A DNA stretch of 64,000 nt from Pseudomonas fluorescens (GTDB lineage: Bacteria; Pseudomonadota; Gammaproteobacteria; Pseudomonadales; Pseudomonadaceae), in the NCBI RefSeq assembly GCF_001623525.1, contig NZ_CP015225.1:3906001-3970000 (forward strand), read 5' to 3'. The notes beneath the pieces are model-generated. The model searched no databases, was not told the origin of the DNA, and was given only the letters and a program-made list of their open reading frames with translations. Below are positions 35,371 to 44,353 of this stretch, piece after piece; the first letter of the stretch is position 1; every line of letters begins with the position of its first letter. Made by a program: the position numbers and the translations under genes.

Positions 35371-37104
35371 TCATGCATTTGCCTCAAGCCGCGCAGGCGA
35401 TAATGTCAGGGCATTCAGCTTGGCTTTCACGGTTTGCAGCTTGGCTTGGTTGGCACTGATAAAGCGCGAGCGCTCTTCCACCGTCTCGACAATCTTCTCA
35501 AACGCCTTGAGCTGCGGTGCGAAGAAGTCCAACAGCTTTTCGTCGTCAGCAATGATGTCGTAGATATCCTTGAAGGCGCTTTTGATCATCTCGGCAATCG
35601 ACTCCTTGGCGCTCTTCAACTCCTGTTCCAGTTCATGCGCTTTATAGGCGTTGAGCAGGTCCGAGGTAAGTGTGATTGCAGCGCCTGCAGGGCCTGCCCA
35701 CTTTGAAATGGCGCCGGCGATTTTGGTCGCTTGCCAAGGCTTGAATTTGATCGCCACGCCAGTCACTGCGCTGAGCGCATCGCGGGCTGCAAACACCGCC
35801 CCCTTGATGATGTCTGGGCTCAGGTTGGCAATGCCCTTGGCAGCCCCGCCCATCGACTTCAATGCACTGTCACCCATGGCATTGAGGAAGCTCTCGCTGG
35901 AGTTGAGCTGGCGGCCAATATCCTGAGAGATGCGGCTGGTTACTTTGGAAGACTGGTCGAAGGAGCGGTCAATTGCGCCCTTGATTTTCAGGTTCAACTT
36001 GAAGCCTACGCCATCTTCGGTGTAACCCAGCTCGTCCTCGAGGAATTCACGAATGTTTTCCAAGCCAAGCGGACGTAACTTGCCCAGCATGCCTTTCTCA
36101 AGGTTCTGAAGTTCTTCGAACAGCTCACCGGCCAGGCGTTTGACTTCACGACGACCCGATTCAATGTCTTGGGTGATACGTGCCGATTCTTCAGCATTCT
36201 GCTCGGCAAAAGCCTTGAGCCGCTCCAACTGTTCTTCGGCGCGCACCACATGCTGGCCGACGAGATCTCGCACTACATCCATGCCCGTCTTTGCAATCAG
36301 CACCGCAGGCACATTGTGCCGCAACACTTGCGTGGTCATGGCTTTGAGATCGTTGATGCGCGAGCGGCTTTCATAGTGCTCTGGCTTGCCAAACCAGAAC
36401 GGCAGGCCGCGTCCATTCGGGTTGGAGGCCAGGCAGACGATATTCACCTTGGCCAGTTCATCCGGGCTCAGGTTGGCTGCACGCTGCAGTTTGCCTTTGA
36501 GGTTGTCCTTCTTGATCGTGGCCTGAGCATCGAACAGTACTTGCTCGGTGAGGTCAGTCACTTCGTCCATCTTGTTGATCACGAAAATGGTCGAGGACAG
36601 CTTGTTCAAGTCCCGCAGCACCCACTTGACGATGTCGTTGTGGCTTTCCTTGAGTGGGTTGGTAGCGTCCACGACATACAGAATCAGGTGCGCCTCGGAG
36701 ATGTAGCGTTTGGTCAGGTCTTCATACATGACCTGCTCGCCGTCGACACTTTTTTCCTTGTCGCCGAACAGGCCGGGGGTGTCGACGATTTCGCACTTCT
36801 CCGGCAGCCCCTCTGGAGAATAAATTGCCAAGCGATCAGAGGACTCGTCCATGTTGATGTTCATGTCGGCCATGATCTTGCCCAGCCAAGCGGCAATAAC
36901 GCTTGTCTTGCCGTCGGAGAAGGCACCCAGCAAGGCGATGCGCAGCACATCGGACTCAACGGCTTGTACTGCCGAGTCGATCTTGTGCAACTCGCTACCG
37001 ACGTCGGCGCCCATCTCCCCCAACTCGTCGAGCACCGCACGCAGTTGCTCCAGCCCCTTGAGCGCTGCCTGCTTCTCAACGTTGAACTGATTGAATTGTT
37101 CCAT
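35371..37104 (-). CDS. LeoA-like bacterial dynamin GTPase
   Basis: The 577-residue protein has a dynamin-type GTPase domain: G1 GAFSDGKTS (60-68, a variant P-loop as in LeoA), G3 DTPG (108-111) and G4 NKMD (177-180). Long helical stalk regions follow, with amphipathic or membrane-touching segments near 410-490 (AAKGIANLSPDIIKGAVFAARDALSAVTG; AGPAGAAITLTSDLLNAY). It resembles LeoA of enterotoxigenic E. coli; LeoA with LeoBC constitutes the Eleos anti-phage system. It is the third gene of the leftward unit, and its start overlaps the previous gene by 29 bases. A role in sealing or deforming the membrane on infection is inferred from the family. Confidence 0.85.
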   Translation of the reverse strand: MEQFNQFNVEKQAALKGLEQLRAVLDELGEMGADVGSELHKIDSAVQAVESDVLRIALLGAFSDGKTSVIAAWLGKIMADMNINMDESSDRLAIYSPEGLPEKCEIVDTPGLFGDKEKSVDGEQVMYEDLTKRYISEAHLILYVVDATNPLKESHNDIVKWVLRDLNKLSSTIFVINKMDEVTDLTEQVLFDAQATIKKDNLKGKLQRAANLSPDELAKVNIVCLASNPNGRGLPFWFGKPEHYESRSRINDLKAMTTQVLRHNVPAVLIAKTGMDVVRDLVGQHVVRAEEQLERLKAFAEQNAEESARITQDIESGRREVKRLAGELFEELQNLEKGMLGKLRPLGLENIREFLEDELGYTEDGVGFKLNLKIKGAIDRSFDQSSKVTSRISQDIGRQLNSSESFLNAMGDSALKSMGGAAKGIANLSPDIIKGAVFAARDALSAVTGVAIKFKPWQATKIAGAISKWAGPAGAAITLTSDLLNAYKAHELEQELKSAKESIAEMIKSAFKDIYDIIADDEKLLDFFAPQLKAFEKIVETVEERSRFISANQAKLQTVKAKLNALTLSPARLEANA

Positions 37105-38815
37105 ACGGCATGTTCTCCAACTGCTCTTTAATAAGGGTCATCAGCGCGATCTGCTGTTCGATGACGTCCAGAGGGCGCTTGAGCGACTCCTCAAGCTGCT
37201 GCACGCGGGGCAATACGGTTTCGTCAATGTGCTTGCGAACAGGGGTAAACAGCGTTTTGCGTTCTTCCTTCAAGGCGTTACGGGCTTCGGTGCATGCGTC
37301 ATCGATCTTCTCCTGAACTTGCCCCTGTGCTTTGCGAATGCGTTTTTCCTTGCTGGTAAAGATGCTCAACACACTCACAAAGATGCCCACTACAGCGCCA
37401 GCAACGGCGCCGATCAGGTTGCCGATCACCGGAAACGCGGTGCCGATGCCTGCCCCAGCCAATGCGTAGGAGCCTATGTTGAAGGCCATCCACCCGTAGT
37501 CACCCAGTTCGAAGCCAAGGTCCAAGTCAGGTGTTTTGTAGTTGATATTCAGGGATTCGGCGTCATAGAGAAGCTGCTCGAACTCTACCCGTGCAACGTC
37601 TTCCATCAGGCGCTGGACGGCTTGATGCAGGTCCTGCCCCAAATCATTTAGGTAGGCTTCGAACTGCTCCTGGAGTTTCTCCTTGAGCTCATTCTGCCCA
37701 CGCTTGAAAGCACGATTGATCTGGCTGGAAATAACGTCGTTTTCACCGAAGTTCTTTTCGACGATATCGTCGGCATCTTCCTTGAGGTCGTTGAAAAGGC
37801 TATCCCAAAGATTCCGCCTTCCCGCAACGACCAACCGTTCGAATCGCTCCCGGGCCGCCTTGATCGCTTCGCGGCACTTCTCGAATTCCGGCTCAGTCCT
37901 GGTAACGAAGGCTTCATGGGTTGCGTGCAACGCTTGCAAGGTCGAAATGTTTTCAACCAGCAATTCGTACACCTTGGTCTTGTTGCTTTCGATCATGTCC
38001 TCTCGGAACGTCGCGAGCTTGGTATGCAGCACCTTGGCGACGGACTTGATCTGGCTGAATTCATACATCTCTTTCGACGAGGCGAAGTGCTTCTGATAAT
38101 TGCGCTGCTGAATCACCAGGTCCTGGCTACGGGCGGGGTCGATTGTGGTACGCCCAGTTTGCGCATCGCTCGTCAACGACGAAAATGCCAGCAGGCCCTG
38201 CACGTAGTGGCCTGTCTGTAAAACTTTGCTGCCCAGTACCGAACGCAGTACGTCCTCGGTCTGTTGCAACGCGGCGGTGGAGTCGCCGTGCGCAATCAGT
38301 GACTCGCGGTCTTCCTCGAACTCGTAGGCGTCGGCATTGCCACGCACGTTGACCAAGGGGCACACCTGAGTCCCCAAACGTAGATAAGAACGAATTTTCT
38401 CTGCGGTGGCTTTCTCAGGCTTTTTATTGGTGCCGTTCACATAGAAAACGAGATGCGCCTTGGCAACGGCCTCGCGGACCATATGCGCATACTTGGCCTC
38501 GTCACCCTCAATACCAGGCACGTCGATCAACTGAAAGCGTTTGCCCTTGTAGTTCAGGGGGTAGAGCGTATTGCCCTTGGTGAAATCGGCTTCACCCGTG
38601 CCGATGATCGAGCCGTCTACACGATGTGCCTGGGCCTTCTTATGTTCATAAGCCAACAGATCGTCGTGCAGCCCTTTGAACTGCTGATTGAGCAGGCCAT
38701 CCAGTGCAGGAGAGCGCGTCTCAATGCGTTGGAGAACCGGCGTGTCATCGGGGGAGACAGGCGAAGGGGTCGAGACGGCCTCATCGAACAACTCATCAAG
38801 TTCGTGCTGGGACAT
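37076..38815 (-). CDS. LeoBC-like dynamin subunit carrying the G3/G4 half of the GTPase site
   Basis: The 579-residue protein lacks a P-loop but has GTGEADFT (72-79), a G2/switch-I-like region, G3 DVPGIEG (98-104) and a G4-like VNVRGNAD (155-162). A long helical body follows, and a hydrophobic hairpin of about 45 residues (FNIGSYALAGAGIGTAFPVI, then GNLIGAVAGAVVGIFVSVLSIF; about 443-485) probably inserts into the membrane. The missing G1 element is in the gene just upstream, which starts one base away from its neighbour's end, so the two proteins likely form one GTPase unit. An AGGAG site precedes the ATG. Confidence 0.82.
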   Translation of the reverse strand: MSQHELDELFDEAVSTPSPVSPDDTPVLQRIETRSPALDGLLNQQFKGLHDDLLAYEHKKAQAHRVDGSIIGTGEADFTKGNTLYPLNYKGKRFQLIDVPGIEGDEAKYAHMVREAVAKAHLVFYVNGTNKKPEKATAEKIRSYLRLGTQVCPLVNVRGNADAYEFEEDRESLIAHGDSTAALQQTEDVLRSVLGSKVLQTGHYVQGLLAFSSLTSDAQTGRTTIDPARSQDLVIQQRNYQKHFASSKEMYEFSQIKSVAKVLHTKLATFREDMIESNKTKVYELLVENISTLQALHATHEAFVTRTEPEFEKCREAIKAARERFERLVVAGRRNLWDSLFNDLKEDADDIVEKNFGENDVISSQINRAFKRGQNELKEKLQEQFEAYLNDLGQDLHQAVQRLMEDVARVEFEQLLYDAESLNINYKTPDLDLGFELGDYGWMAFNIGSYALAGAGIGTAFPVIGNLIGAVAGAVVGIFVSVLSIFTSKEKRIRKAQGQVQEKIDDACTEARNALKEERKTLFTPVRKHIDETVLPRVQQLEESLKRPLDVIEQQIALMTLIKEQLENMPYGTIQSVQR

Positions 38816-38816
38816 T

Positions 38817-39611
38817 TCAAGCTCCTGCCAACTTCAGTACCGCCACCGCAGCACCAGCGCCGATCAGCACTCCACCGATGGCGAACATCGACAGCCGGGC
38901 CTTGAGGCTCGATATCGCGTGCGCTCGCGCAATGTCCAGACGCTGTGAGGCTTCCTGTTGCTCCAGTGCCAGGCGAGCGCTGGACTCCTGTTCGGCGAGG
39001 GTGCGCTTGGCCTCCGCTTCTGCCTCAACTACCTGTTGGCGATGCGCGGCTTCCTGCTGCTGCAACTCTAGCCGTGCCTGAGTTTCTTGCTGGGCAAGCC
39101 GCACTCTAGCATCGGCTTCAGCTTGAACAATCGCATTTCGCTCCTGGGCTTCGCGCTGAACGATTTGCGTCAGCTGGGCTGTGCTTTGGCGAATGCTGAC
39201 CACTTCACCCGTGTACTCGCTGTACAAGGCGTGCAAGCCTTCGCGCACATGCTCGAGGCGAGCGGTAAGGGCTTGCGAGAACTGCTCCAGGTCATCGGCA
39301 TGCTGTTGCAGCAGTGCCTCGCGGGATTCTTCCTTGAACAGGATGCGCAGTGATTCGATGATCGTGCTCTTGCCAGCGTTGGTCTCACCGAAAAACGCCA
39401 GGGTGAACGTGTCCCACTCGGCGTGGGTTTTCAACTGTTCCAGTTCGCTGTCGAACCGCCCCCGAATGTCACGCAGTTTTTCGGTGATGTTACCTATTTC
39501 ACGCTTGCCATCTTTGTGCTCGACGTTAAGCGCGAGAATGTCTTCCATGGCGCTGCCAATACTGTCCGAGACATCGGTATAGAGGCGGTTGAGATCTTCA
39601 GTGGCGTTCAT
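38817..39611 (-). CDS. LeoBC-like dynamin subunit carrying the P-loop (G1) half
   Basis: The 264-residue protein has an N-terminal helical segment, one G1 motif GETNAGKST (75-83), then no G3 or G4. Instead a long coiled coil of Glu/Gln/Ala heptads (about 95-225; repeated AEAEAKRTLAEQESSARLAL-like units) and a C-terminal membrane helix MFAIGGVLIGAGAAVAVLKL (about 242-261) follow. I chose the ATG at 39611 with AAGGA upstream; an in-frame extension of 19 residues is not needed. It is the promoter-proximal gene of the dynamin operon. A split GTPase site with the next gene is the likely arrangement. Confidence 0.8.
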   Translation of the reverse strand: MNATEDLNRLYTDVSDSIGSAMEDILALNVEHKDGKREIGNITEKLRDIRGRFDSELEQLKTHAEWDTFTLAFFGETNAGKSTIIESLRILFKEESREALLQQHADDLEQFSQALTARLEHVREGLHALYSEYTGEVVSIRQSTAQLTQIVQREAQERNAIVQAEADARVRLAQQETQARLELQQQEAAHRQQVVEAEAEAKRTLAEQESSARLALEQQEASQRLDIARAHAISSLKARLSMFAIGGVLIGAGAAVAVLKLAGA

Positions 39612-39749
39612 TGCGCGTCCTTGTAATGAAGTAATGTCAGGCAGGATTTTGTTTGCCAATAAACGCAATCAACTGGAGCCCTGAACATGCGGGGTAGCCG
39701 AGGCTATGGTAAACGCTCAAGCATTAATGGCATATAGCCATAATGTTGA

Positions 39750-39905
39750 TATGCCCTGCACATCGACGGGCTGGCACTGGCTTATGCGCATACCAGGGTG
39801 CTGGAAGTGCCTGATCGGCCGATTCGGCCCGAGGTGCTGTGCCCTTTGCTTAAGGCCTGCCGCGAAAGCCTGCGTCTGGAAACCGAATACGTATCAGTCA
39901 CTTAG
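39750..39905 (+). pseudogene. Fragment of a WYL-domain transcription regulator
   Basis: An open stretch without start translates as ALHIDGLALAYAHTRVLEVP and DRPIRPEVLCPLLKACRESLRLETEYVSVT before a TAG at 39903. The pattern (a short helix, then P-E-V-L-x-P-L-L-x-A-C-R-x-x-L-R-L-E-x-x-Y-V-S) fits the start of the WYL part of HTH-WYL regulators such as BrxR and CapW, which often control defence genes. The HTH part and the rest of the WYL domain are missing. It sits upstream of the dynamin operon and is read away from it. Confidence 0.5.
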
Positions 39906-39957
39906 CGATTATCGCAAGTGCCTTTTTTGCGCCTAAAAGAAAGCCTCAGCCCCGCCT

Positions 39958-40326
39958 TCAACCCCCCGAAGCAAGTTTCACAGCCACAACCATAATCTCC
40001 ACCAGCACCTCAGGCCGCGCCAGACGTGCCTGAACAGTGGCCCGTGCCGGAGCACTATCAGTTGGCAACCAGGCGTCCCACACCGAATTCATCAGCGCGA
40101 AATCACGATCAATGTCTTTGAGCCAGATCTGTGCGCTCACAAGCTGGCCCTTGTCGCTGCCCGCCAGCGACAACAAGGCTTCTATCTTGGCCAGCACCTG
40201 CTGCGTCTGCTCTTGGATGCCAACCTGCAGATCAGTGGGCACCTGGCCGGAGAGGTAAAGCAGGTCGCCGTGACTGACCACACCGGACATCCGCGCGCTG
40301 CTCTGAAAACGTTGAATCGTTGCCAT
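39958..40326 (-). CDS. RidA family enamine/imine deaminase
   Basis: The 122-residue protein is of the Rid/YjgF family, which hydrolyses reactive enamines and imines released by amino-acid metabolism. Visible features are GDLLYLSGQVPTDLQVGIQEQTQQVLAKIEALLSLAGS (about 20-57) and VWDAWLPTDSAPARATVQARLARPEVLVEIMVVAV (about 82-116), with the R-x-x-V and E-(I/V)-x-x-x-A ending that places the active-site Arg and Glu. It lies 26 bases downstream of the flavoenzyme gene, so imines made by that enzyme are its likely substrate. Confidence 0.92.
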   Translation of the reverse strand: MATIQRFQSSARMSGVVSHGDLLYLSGQVPTDLQVGIQEQTQQVLAKIEALLSLAGSDKGQLVSAQIWLKDIDRDFALMNSVWDAWLPTDSAPARATVQARLARPEVLVEIMVVAVKLASGG

Positions 40327-40352
40327 CGGGTTTATTCCATGAATTGAGGAAG

Positions 40353-41585
40353 TTAAAGCGCCGTGCCGCCGATCAATCGGACCAGACGTTGGGCGCTACC
40401 AAATGCCAAGGTCATGCCCAGGGCACCCTGGCCGCAATTGACGTACAGGTTGTCACAACCACTGACTGCCAGAATCGGCCGTCCGGTGGGGGTCGCCGGA
40501 CGCCAACCGGTCCAGGGCTGGCAATCATCGGCGTTCCATTCCAGACCGAACAATGCCTGCGTCGAGGCTTTCAGTTGCTCGATACGCTTAACGGGAATCG
40601 ACGCATCCAGCCCACACAGCTCGACCATCCCAGCAACGCGCAAGCGATCACCGATCCGGGCGAACACTGTTTTACGCCGCATGTCCGTCACGCTGACCGT
40701 CGGTGCATTCATCGAATCAGTGATCGGCAACGTAATGCTGTATCCCTTGAGCGGGTAGACCGGCATGCGCACACCGAACGCAGATAACAACCCCGCGCTG
40801 TAAGCGCCAGCCGCCAGCACGACCGCTTGCGTCCCTAAAAGACCAGGGCCTTCGATGGCATGGTGAATCTCCAACGCGGTGATGCGCCCGCGTTCACGTC
40901 GGAAAGCGGCAACCTCACTGTCGAACAGAAAACGCACCCCCTGCGTGCTCAACAACCTCGCAAGCTCCTGACAAAGCTTGCGCCCATCGACCGCGCATTC
41001 GCTGTCGGTATGGATCGCACCGTGAAACGCCTTCTTATAGCCCTCAAGTGCAGGCTCGATCGACAAGGCTTCGGCGGGGCTGACGATTTTTTGTTGCCTG
41101 GCGCCTTGGGCGGCCTGGAATTTCACCTGATCGCCGGCCTTGCGCAGGCTTTCAGCATCGGGGTACAGAACCAGTTTGCCGGTACGGGCGAAATCGCATT
41201 GCACCTTTTCCTGACTGATGAAGGCGTCCAGCGCCAGCCGACTTTCATGCGCCAGTTCCAGCAACTCGACAGTCGTCTGGCGCGAAACGGACGTACGGCA
41301 GGCCGCGAGAAACTCCACACACCAGCGCCATTGTTCCAAGCTCCATTGCGGCGAAAACTTCAGCGGGCCGTTGCGCTCCAGCAGCATCTTTGGAATGCCC
41401 GGCAACAGGGAGGGATCAGCCAGCGGTTGCACATAGCTGTAGCTCAATTGCGCCCCATTGGCGGCACTGGCCCCCATGCCGGCCTCCCCCGCACGGTCGA
41501 TAACGGTGACGGTATGACCGGCCTTGTGTAGAAACCAGGCACTGCTCAAGCCAACGATGCCAGCGCCGACGACACAGATTTCCAT
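40353..41585 (-). CDS. FAD-dependent D-amino-acid dehydrogenase-like oxidoreductase
   Basis: The 410-residue protein is of the DAO/DadA family. The N-terminal dinucleotide-binding motif is VVGAGIVGLSSAWFLHKAGHTVTVID (about 5-30), and the C-terminal signature WTGWRPATPTGRPIL, then GCDNLYVNCGQGALGMTLAFGSA, resembles DadA. It oxidises a D-amino acid or secondary amine to an imino acid and passes electrons to the membrane. The ATG at 41585 overlaps the amidase stop by one base (TAATG). The gene set amidase, flavoenzyme, RidA and amino-acid ABC transporter suggests uptake and breakdown of an amidated or N-substituted amino acid. Confidence 0.9.
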   Translation of the reverse strand: MEICVVGAGIVGLSSAWFLHKAGHTVTVIDRAGEAGMGASAANGAQLSYSYVQPLADPSLLPGIPKMLLERNGPLKFSPQWSLEQWRWCVEFLAACRTSVSRQTTVELLELAHESRLALDAFISQEKVQCDFARTGKLVLYPDAESLRKAGDQVKFQAAQGARQQKIVSPAEALSIEPALEGYKKAFHGAIHTDSECAVDGRKLCQELARLLSTQGVRFLFDSEVAAFRRERGRITALEIHHAIEGPGLLGTQAVVLAAGAYSAGLLSAFGVRMPVYPLKGYSITLPITDSMNAPTVSVTDMRRKTVFARIGDRLRVAGMVELCGLDASIPVKRIEQLKASTQALFGLEWNADDCQPWTGWRPATPTGRPILAVSGCDNLYVNCGQGALGMTLAFGSAQRLVRLIGGTAL

Positions 41586-43012
41586 TACGCCACCACCCTG
41601 TCCGACAGGTCCCAACCCACGGGCCGCCGTTGGTGCCAATCACTGACTTGCTGGTAGGCATGGGCGATCCGCAGCACCAACGGCTCGGCGAAGGCACGCC
41701 CGACAATTTGCATCGAGACCGGCATGCGTTGCTCATCGAAGCCCACCGGCAGCGCCACTGAACAGAGATTGAGCAGGTTGGCGAAACGGCCGAGCAAGGC
41801 CAGCGGCGTACCGTACTCATCGACCTGACTCAACGGCACACTGCCAATGGCATTGGTCGGAAACGCACAGGCATCGACCTGGGACATGGCTTCGTCCATG
41901 GCTTGACGGGCAGCACGTCGCTGGTTGTGCAAATGGATGTAAGCCGCCGCGTCGATGGCGCGCCCGCTCAGCACCCGACGCTGCACATGAGGATCGAAGC
42001 GTAGATCGTCGCGCTCGAACAAACTGCCAAGGCTGGCGTAGCCTTCGGCGCTCATAAGGCCACCGGCAACGCGCATGCACTGCTCCAGTGAAGTCGGTAG
42101 CGGCTGTTCGACCAGATGCATGCCCAGTGCCGCCAATTGCTCAAGCCCCTGGTCATACGCTGCCAATACGCCAGGTGCGATGTGTTCGCGTTCGGTCTGT
42201 GGCAGCACCCAGATACGCAGACCGGCCACCGGAAGATTCAAGCCTGCTGCGGCGCTGAACACTGGCGACTTGGCCGAGACCGGATCCAGCGGGTCCGGCC
42301 CCAGCAGCGCATCAAGCATCCACGCGGCGTCTTCGACGGTGTGCGTAATCGGCCCTACCGAATCCAGCGATGGGCACAATTCAATCAAACCGTGGCGGCT
42401 GACCAACCCACGCGTGGTTTTCAGGCCAACCAGACCACACATGCCTGCGGGAATCCGCACCGAGCCGCCGGTGTCGGTGCCCAATGCCGCGCTTGCCAAC
42501 CCACCGGCCACGGCCACCGCAGAACCACTGCTGGAACCCCCTGGCGCACGATGTACTTCATGGTCCCATGGGTTCCACGGCGTGCCCATCACGGCATTTG
42601 TGCCCCACCCTCCGAAAGCGAATTCGACGGTGTGGGTCTTGCCCATGATGATCGCCCCGGCGCGCTCCAACCGCTGGACTGCCGTGGCGGTGAGCCGAGA
42701 GATGCGCGGCGTCTGCGCCAGCGAACCACCGGTTATGGCCTTGCCGTCGATTTCGAACAAATCCTTGATCGCAATTGGAATGCCGTGCAACGGCCCCAGG
42801 TGGACACCGGCGGCCCGCTGCCGATCGGCCGCGATGGCGGCACCGAGCGCGCGCTGGGGATAGGCCTCGACATAAGCATTGAGTTGACCGTTGAAGCGCT
42901 CGATCCGCTCCAATTGCGCGCCAACCAGGGACTCGCTCGTGAGCGTTCCGGACTCCAGCGCTTGCCGCAACTGGCCAATACTCTGAGAAGCGGTTCGATC
43001 CATGATGTTCAT
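41585..43012 (-). CDS. Amidase signature family hydrolase
   Basis: The 475-residue amidase has the Ser-cisSer-Lys triad: Lys83 in GIPIAIKDLF, the glycine/serine box APGGSSSGSAVAVAGG (156-171, cis-Ser about 161) and nucleophile Ser184 in GTDTGGSVRIPAG. Length and order fit the family (GatA, indoleacetamide hydrolase and related). The substrate cannot be read directly, but the operon suggests an amide of an amino acid. It sits between the transporter permease (5-base gap) and the flavoenzyme (1-base overlap). Confidence 0.92.
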   Translation of the reverse strand: MNIMDRTASQSIGQLRQALESGTLTSESLVGAQLERIERFNGQLNAYVEAYPQRALGAAIAADRQRAAGVHLGPLHGIPIAIKDLFEIDGKAITGGSLAQTPRISRLTATAVQRLERAGAIIMGKTHTVEFAFGGWGTNAVMGTPWNPWDHEVHRAPGGSSSGSAVAVAGGLASAALGTDTGGSVRIPAGMCGLVGLKTTRGLVSRHGLIELCPSLDSVGPITHTVEDAAWMLDALLGPDPLDPVSAKSPVFSAAAGLNLPVAGLRIWVLPQTEREHIAPGVLAAYDQGLEQLAALGMHLVEQPLPTSLEQCMRVAGGLMSAEGYASLGSLFERDDLRFDPHVQRRVLSGRAIDAAAYIHLHNQRRAARQAMDEAMSQVDACAFPTNAIGSVPLSQVDEYGTPLALLGRFANLLNLCSVALPVGFDEQRMPVSMQIVGRAFAEPLVLRIAHAYQQVSDWHQRRPVGWDLSDRVVA

Positions 43013-43016
43013 GTGT

Positions 43017-43700
43017 TCAACCTCGAATGGTTTTGCGCCCGCGAGAAAATCGTGCTTCCAGCGCTCGCGACAACAGAGAAAGAGGGAAAGCGATGACGAA
43101 ATAGAACAACCCCACCAGCAGGAAAATATGCATCGGCAAAAAGGATTCGGACGCGATGGCGCGGGCCGCCAGCATCAACTCATCGGTGGCGATCAAGGCG
43201 CACAGGGAGCTGTCCTTCAGAATCGACACGTAGGCATTGAGCAACGGCGGCAACATGCCGCGAATGGCTTGTGGAAAGATCACGGCGGTGAAGGCTTGCA
43301 ATGGCGTCAGGCCGGTGGCGATGGCCGCCTCACGTTGGCCGCGATGCAAGGAGTCCAGTCCGCCGCGCAGGATTTCCGCGACGTAGGCAGAGCCCTGCAA
43401 GCCCAGGCCGATGGCCCCGGCCCAATAACCCGACAACGTCAGCCCGAGGCTGGGCAGGGTGAAATACAGCGCCAGCAGCAACGCCAGGAGCGGCACCGCA
43501 CGCATCCCCTGAATGAAGAACACCGCCGCATGCTTGAGCCAGACGCTGTGGCTCTTCATCGCCCAGGCCAGTAACGCGCCCAACATCGCCGCCAGGGCGA
43601 AGCCTGTCAGGGACAGCTCGGCGCTGACCCGGGCGCCGAGTAGCAGGCGAGCACTCCAGTCGCTCCAGTATTCCGGGTATTGCTGGAAAAAACTGATCAT
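43017..43700 (-). CDS. Polar amino-acid ABC transporter permease
   Basis: The 227-residue inner-membrane permease is of the HisMQ type, with five to six helices and the EAA loop AAIATGLTPLQAFTAVIFPQAIRGMLPPLLNAYVS (about 131-165). It is a partner of the second permease upstream, whose stop it overlaps by 4 bases, and of the ATPase and binding protein further upstream. Together they form one importer for a polar amino acid or derivative. Confidence 0.93.
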   Translation of the reverse strand: MISFFQQYPEYWSDWSARLLLGARVSAELSLTGFALAAMLGALLAWAMKSHSVWLKHAAVFFIQGMRAVPLLALLLALYFTLPSLGLTLSGYWAGAIGLGLQGSAYVAEILRGGLDSLHRGQREAAIATGLTPLQAFTAVIFPQAIRGMLPPLLNAYVSILKDSSLCALIATDELMLAARAIASESFLPMHIFLLVGLFYFVIAFPLSLLSRALEARFSRGRKTIRG

Positions 43701-44353
43701 CGCGCCGCCCCCAGATGACGTTCAAGTCGGATGAACCCCACGCCAATTGGCAGGATCATCGCCGCATAGATGCACATCACCGCCAGATAGATCAGCGAGG
43801 TCTGGAACGTGGAAGTCACAAGATTGCGGGCAAGGAACATGATTTCCGGCACGGCGATGGCCGAGGCGATGGACGTGTCCTTGATCAGTTGCGTGACGTA
43901 GTTGGCATACGCCGGCAACGCAATGCGCAGGGCCTGGGGCAAGAGGATGTAGCGCAGAGTCTGCATACGGTGCAGGCCGATGGCCTGCCCGGATTCATGC
44001 TGGCCAACGTGCAGCGACTGCAAGCCGGCTCGGAAAGTATCGGCCAGCACTGCGCTGCCTACCAGGCTCAAACCGACGATGGCCGCCAGCCACGCGGGCA
44101 GATTGATTCCCAGATAGGACAGCCCAAAGTAGATCAGAAACAGGTGCGCCAGCGCCGGCACATTGCGCATCCATTCGATGAAACAGGCGATGGCGCCGTG
44201 TACCAGTCGCGATCGGCTGAACGTCAGTAAAACCGCCAGCACCAGACCGCCCACGCTCGCCAACACTAAGGTGCAGAGGGCGATTTCCAATGCGCTCATT
44301 GCGCCTTTGAGAAGCAAGGGCAACAGCCCGAGGAAAGCTTCCAGGTTCGCCAT
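43697..44353 (-). CDS. Polar amino-acid ABC transporter permease
   Basis: The 218-residue permease is of the same HisMQ family (ALEIALCTLVLASVGGLVLAVLL; EAA loop SGQAIGLHRMQTLRYILLPQALRIALPAYANYVTQ). I chose the ATG at 44353, whose first base is shared with the stop of the ATPase gene (TGATG); the upstream in-frame extension would lie inside the ATPase gene. It forms a heterodimeric channel with the permease at 43017. Confidence 0.92.
   Translation of the reverse strand: MANLEAFLGLLPLLLKGAMSALEIALCTLVLASVGGLVLAVLLTFSRSRLVHGAIACFIEWMRNVPALAHLFLIYFGLSYLGINLPAWLAAIVGLSLVGSAVLADTFRAGLQSLHVGQHESGQAIGLHRMQTLRYILLPQALRIALPAYANYVTQLIKDTSIASAIAVPEIMFLARNLVTSTFQTSLIYLAVMCIYAAMILPIGVGFIRLERHLGAAR

Noticed and set aside
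39706..39936. 77-codon plus-strand frame beside the dynamin operon
   Set aside because: The protein-like signal is in another frame (the WYL-type remnant); this frame is a shadow.
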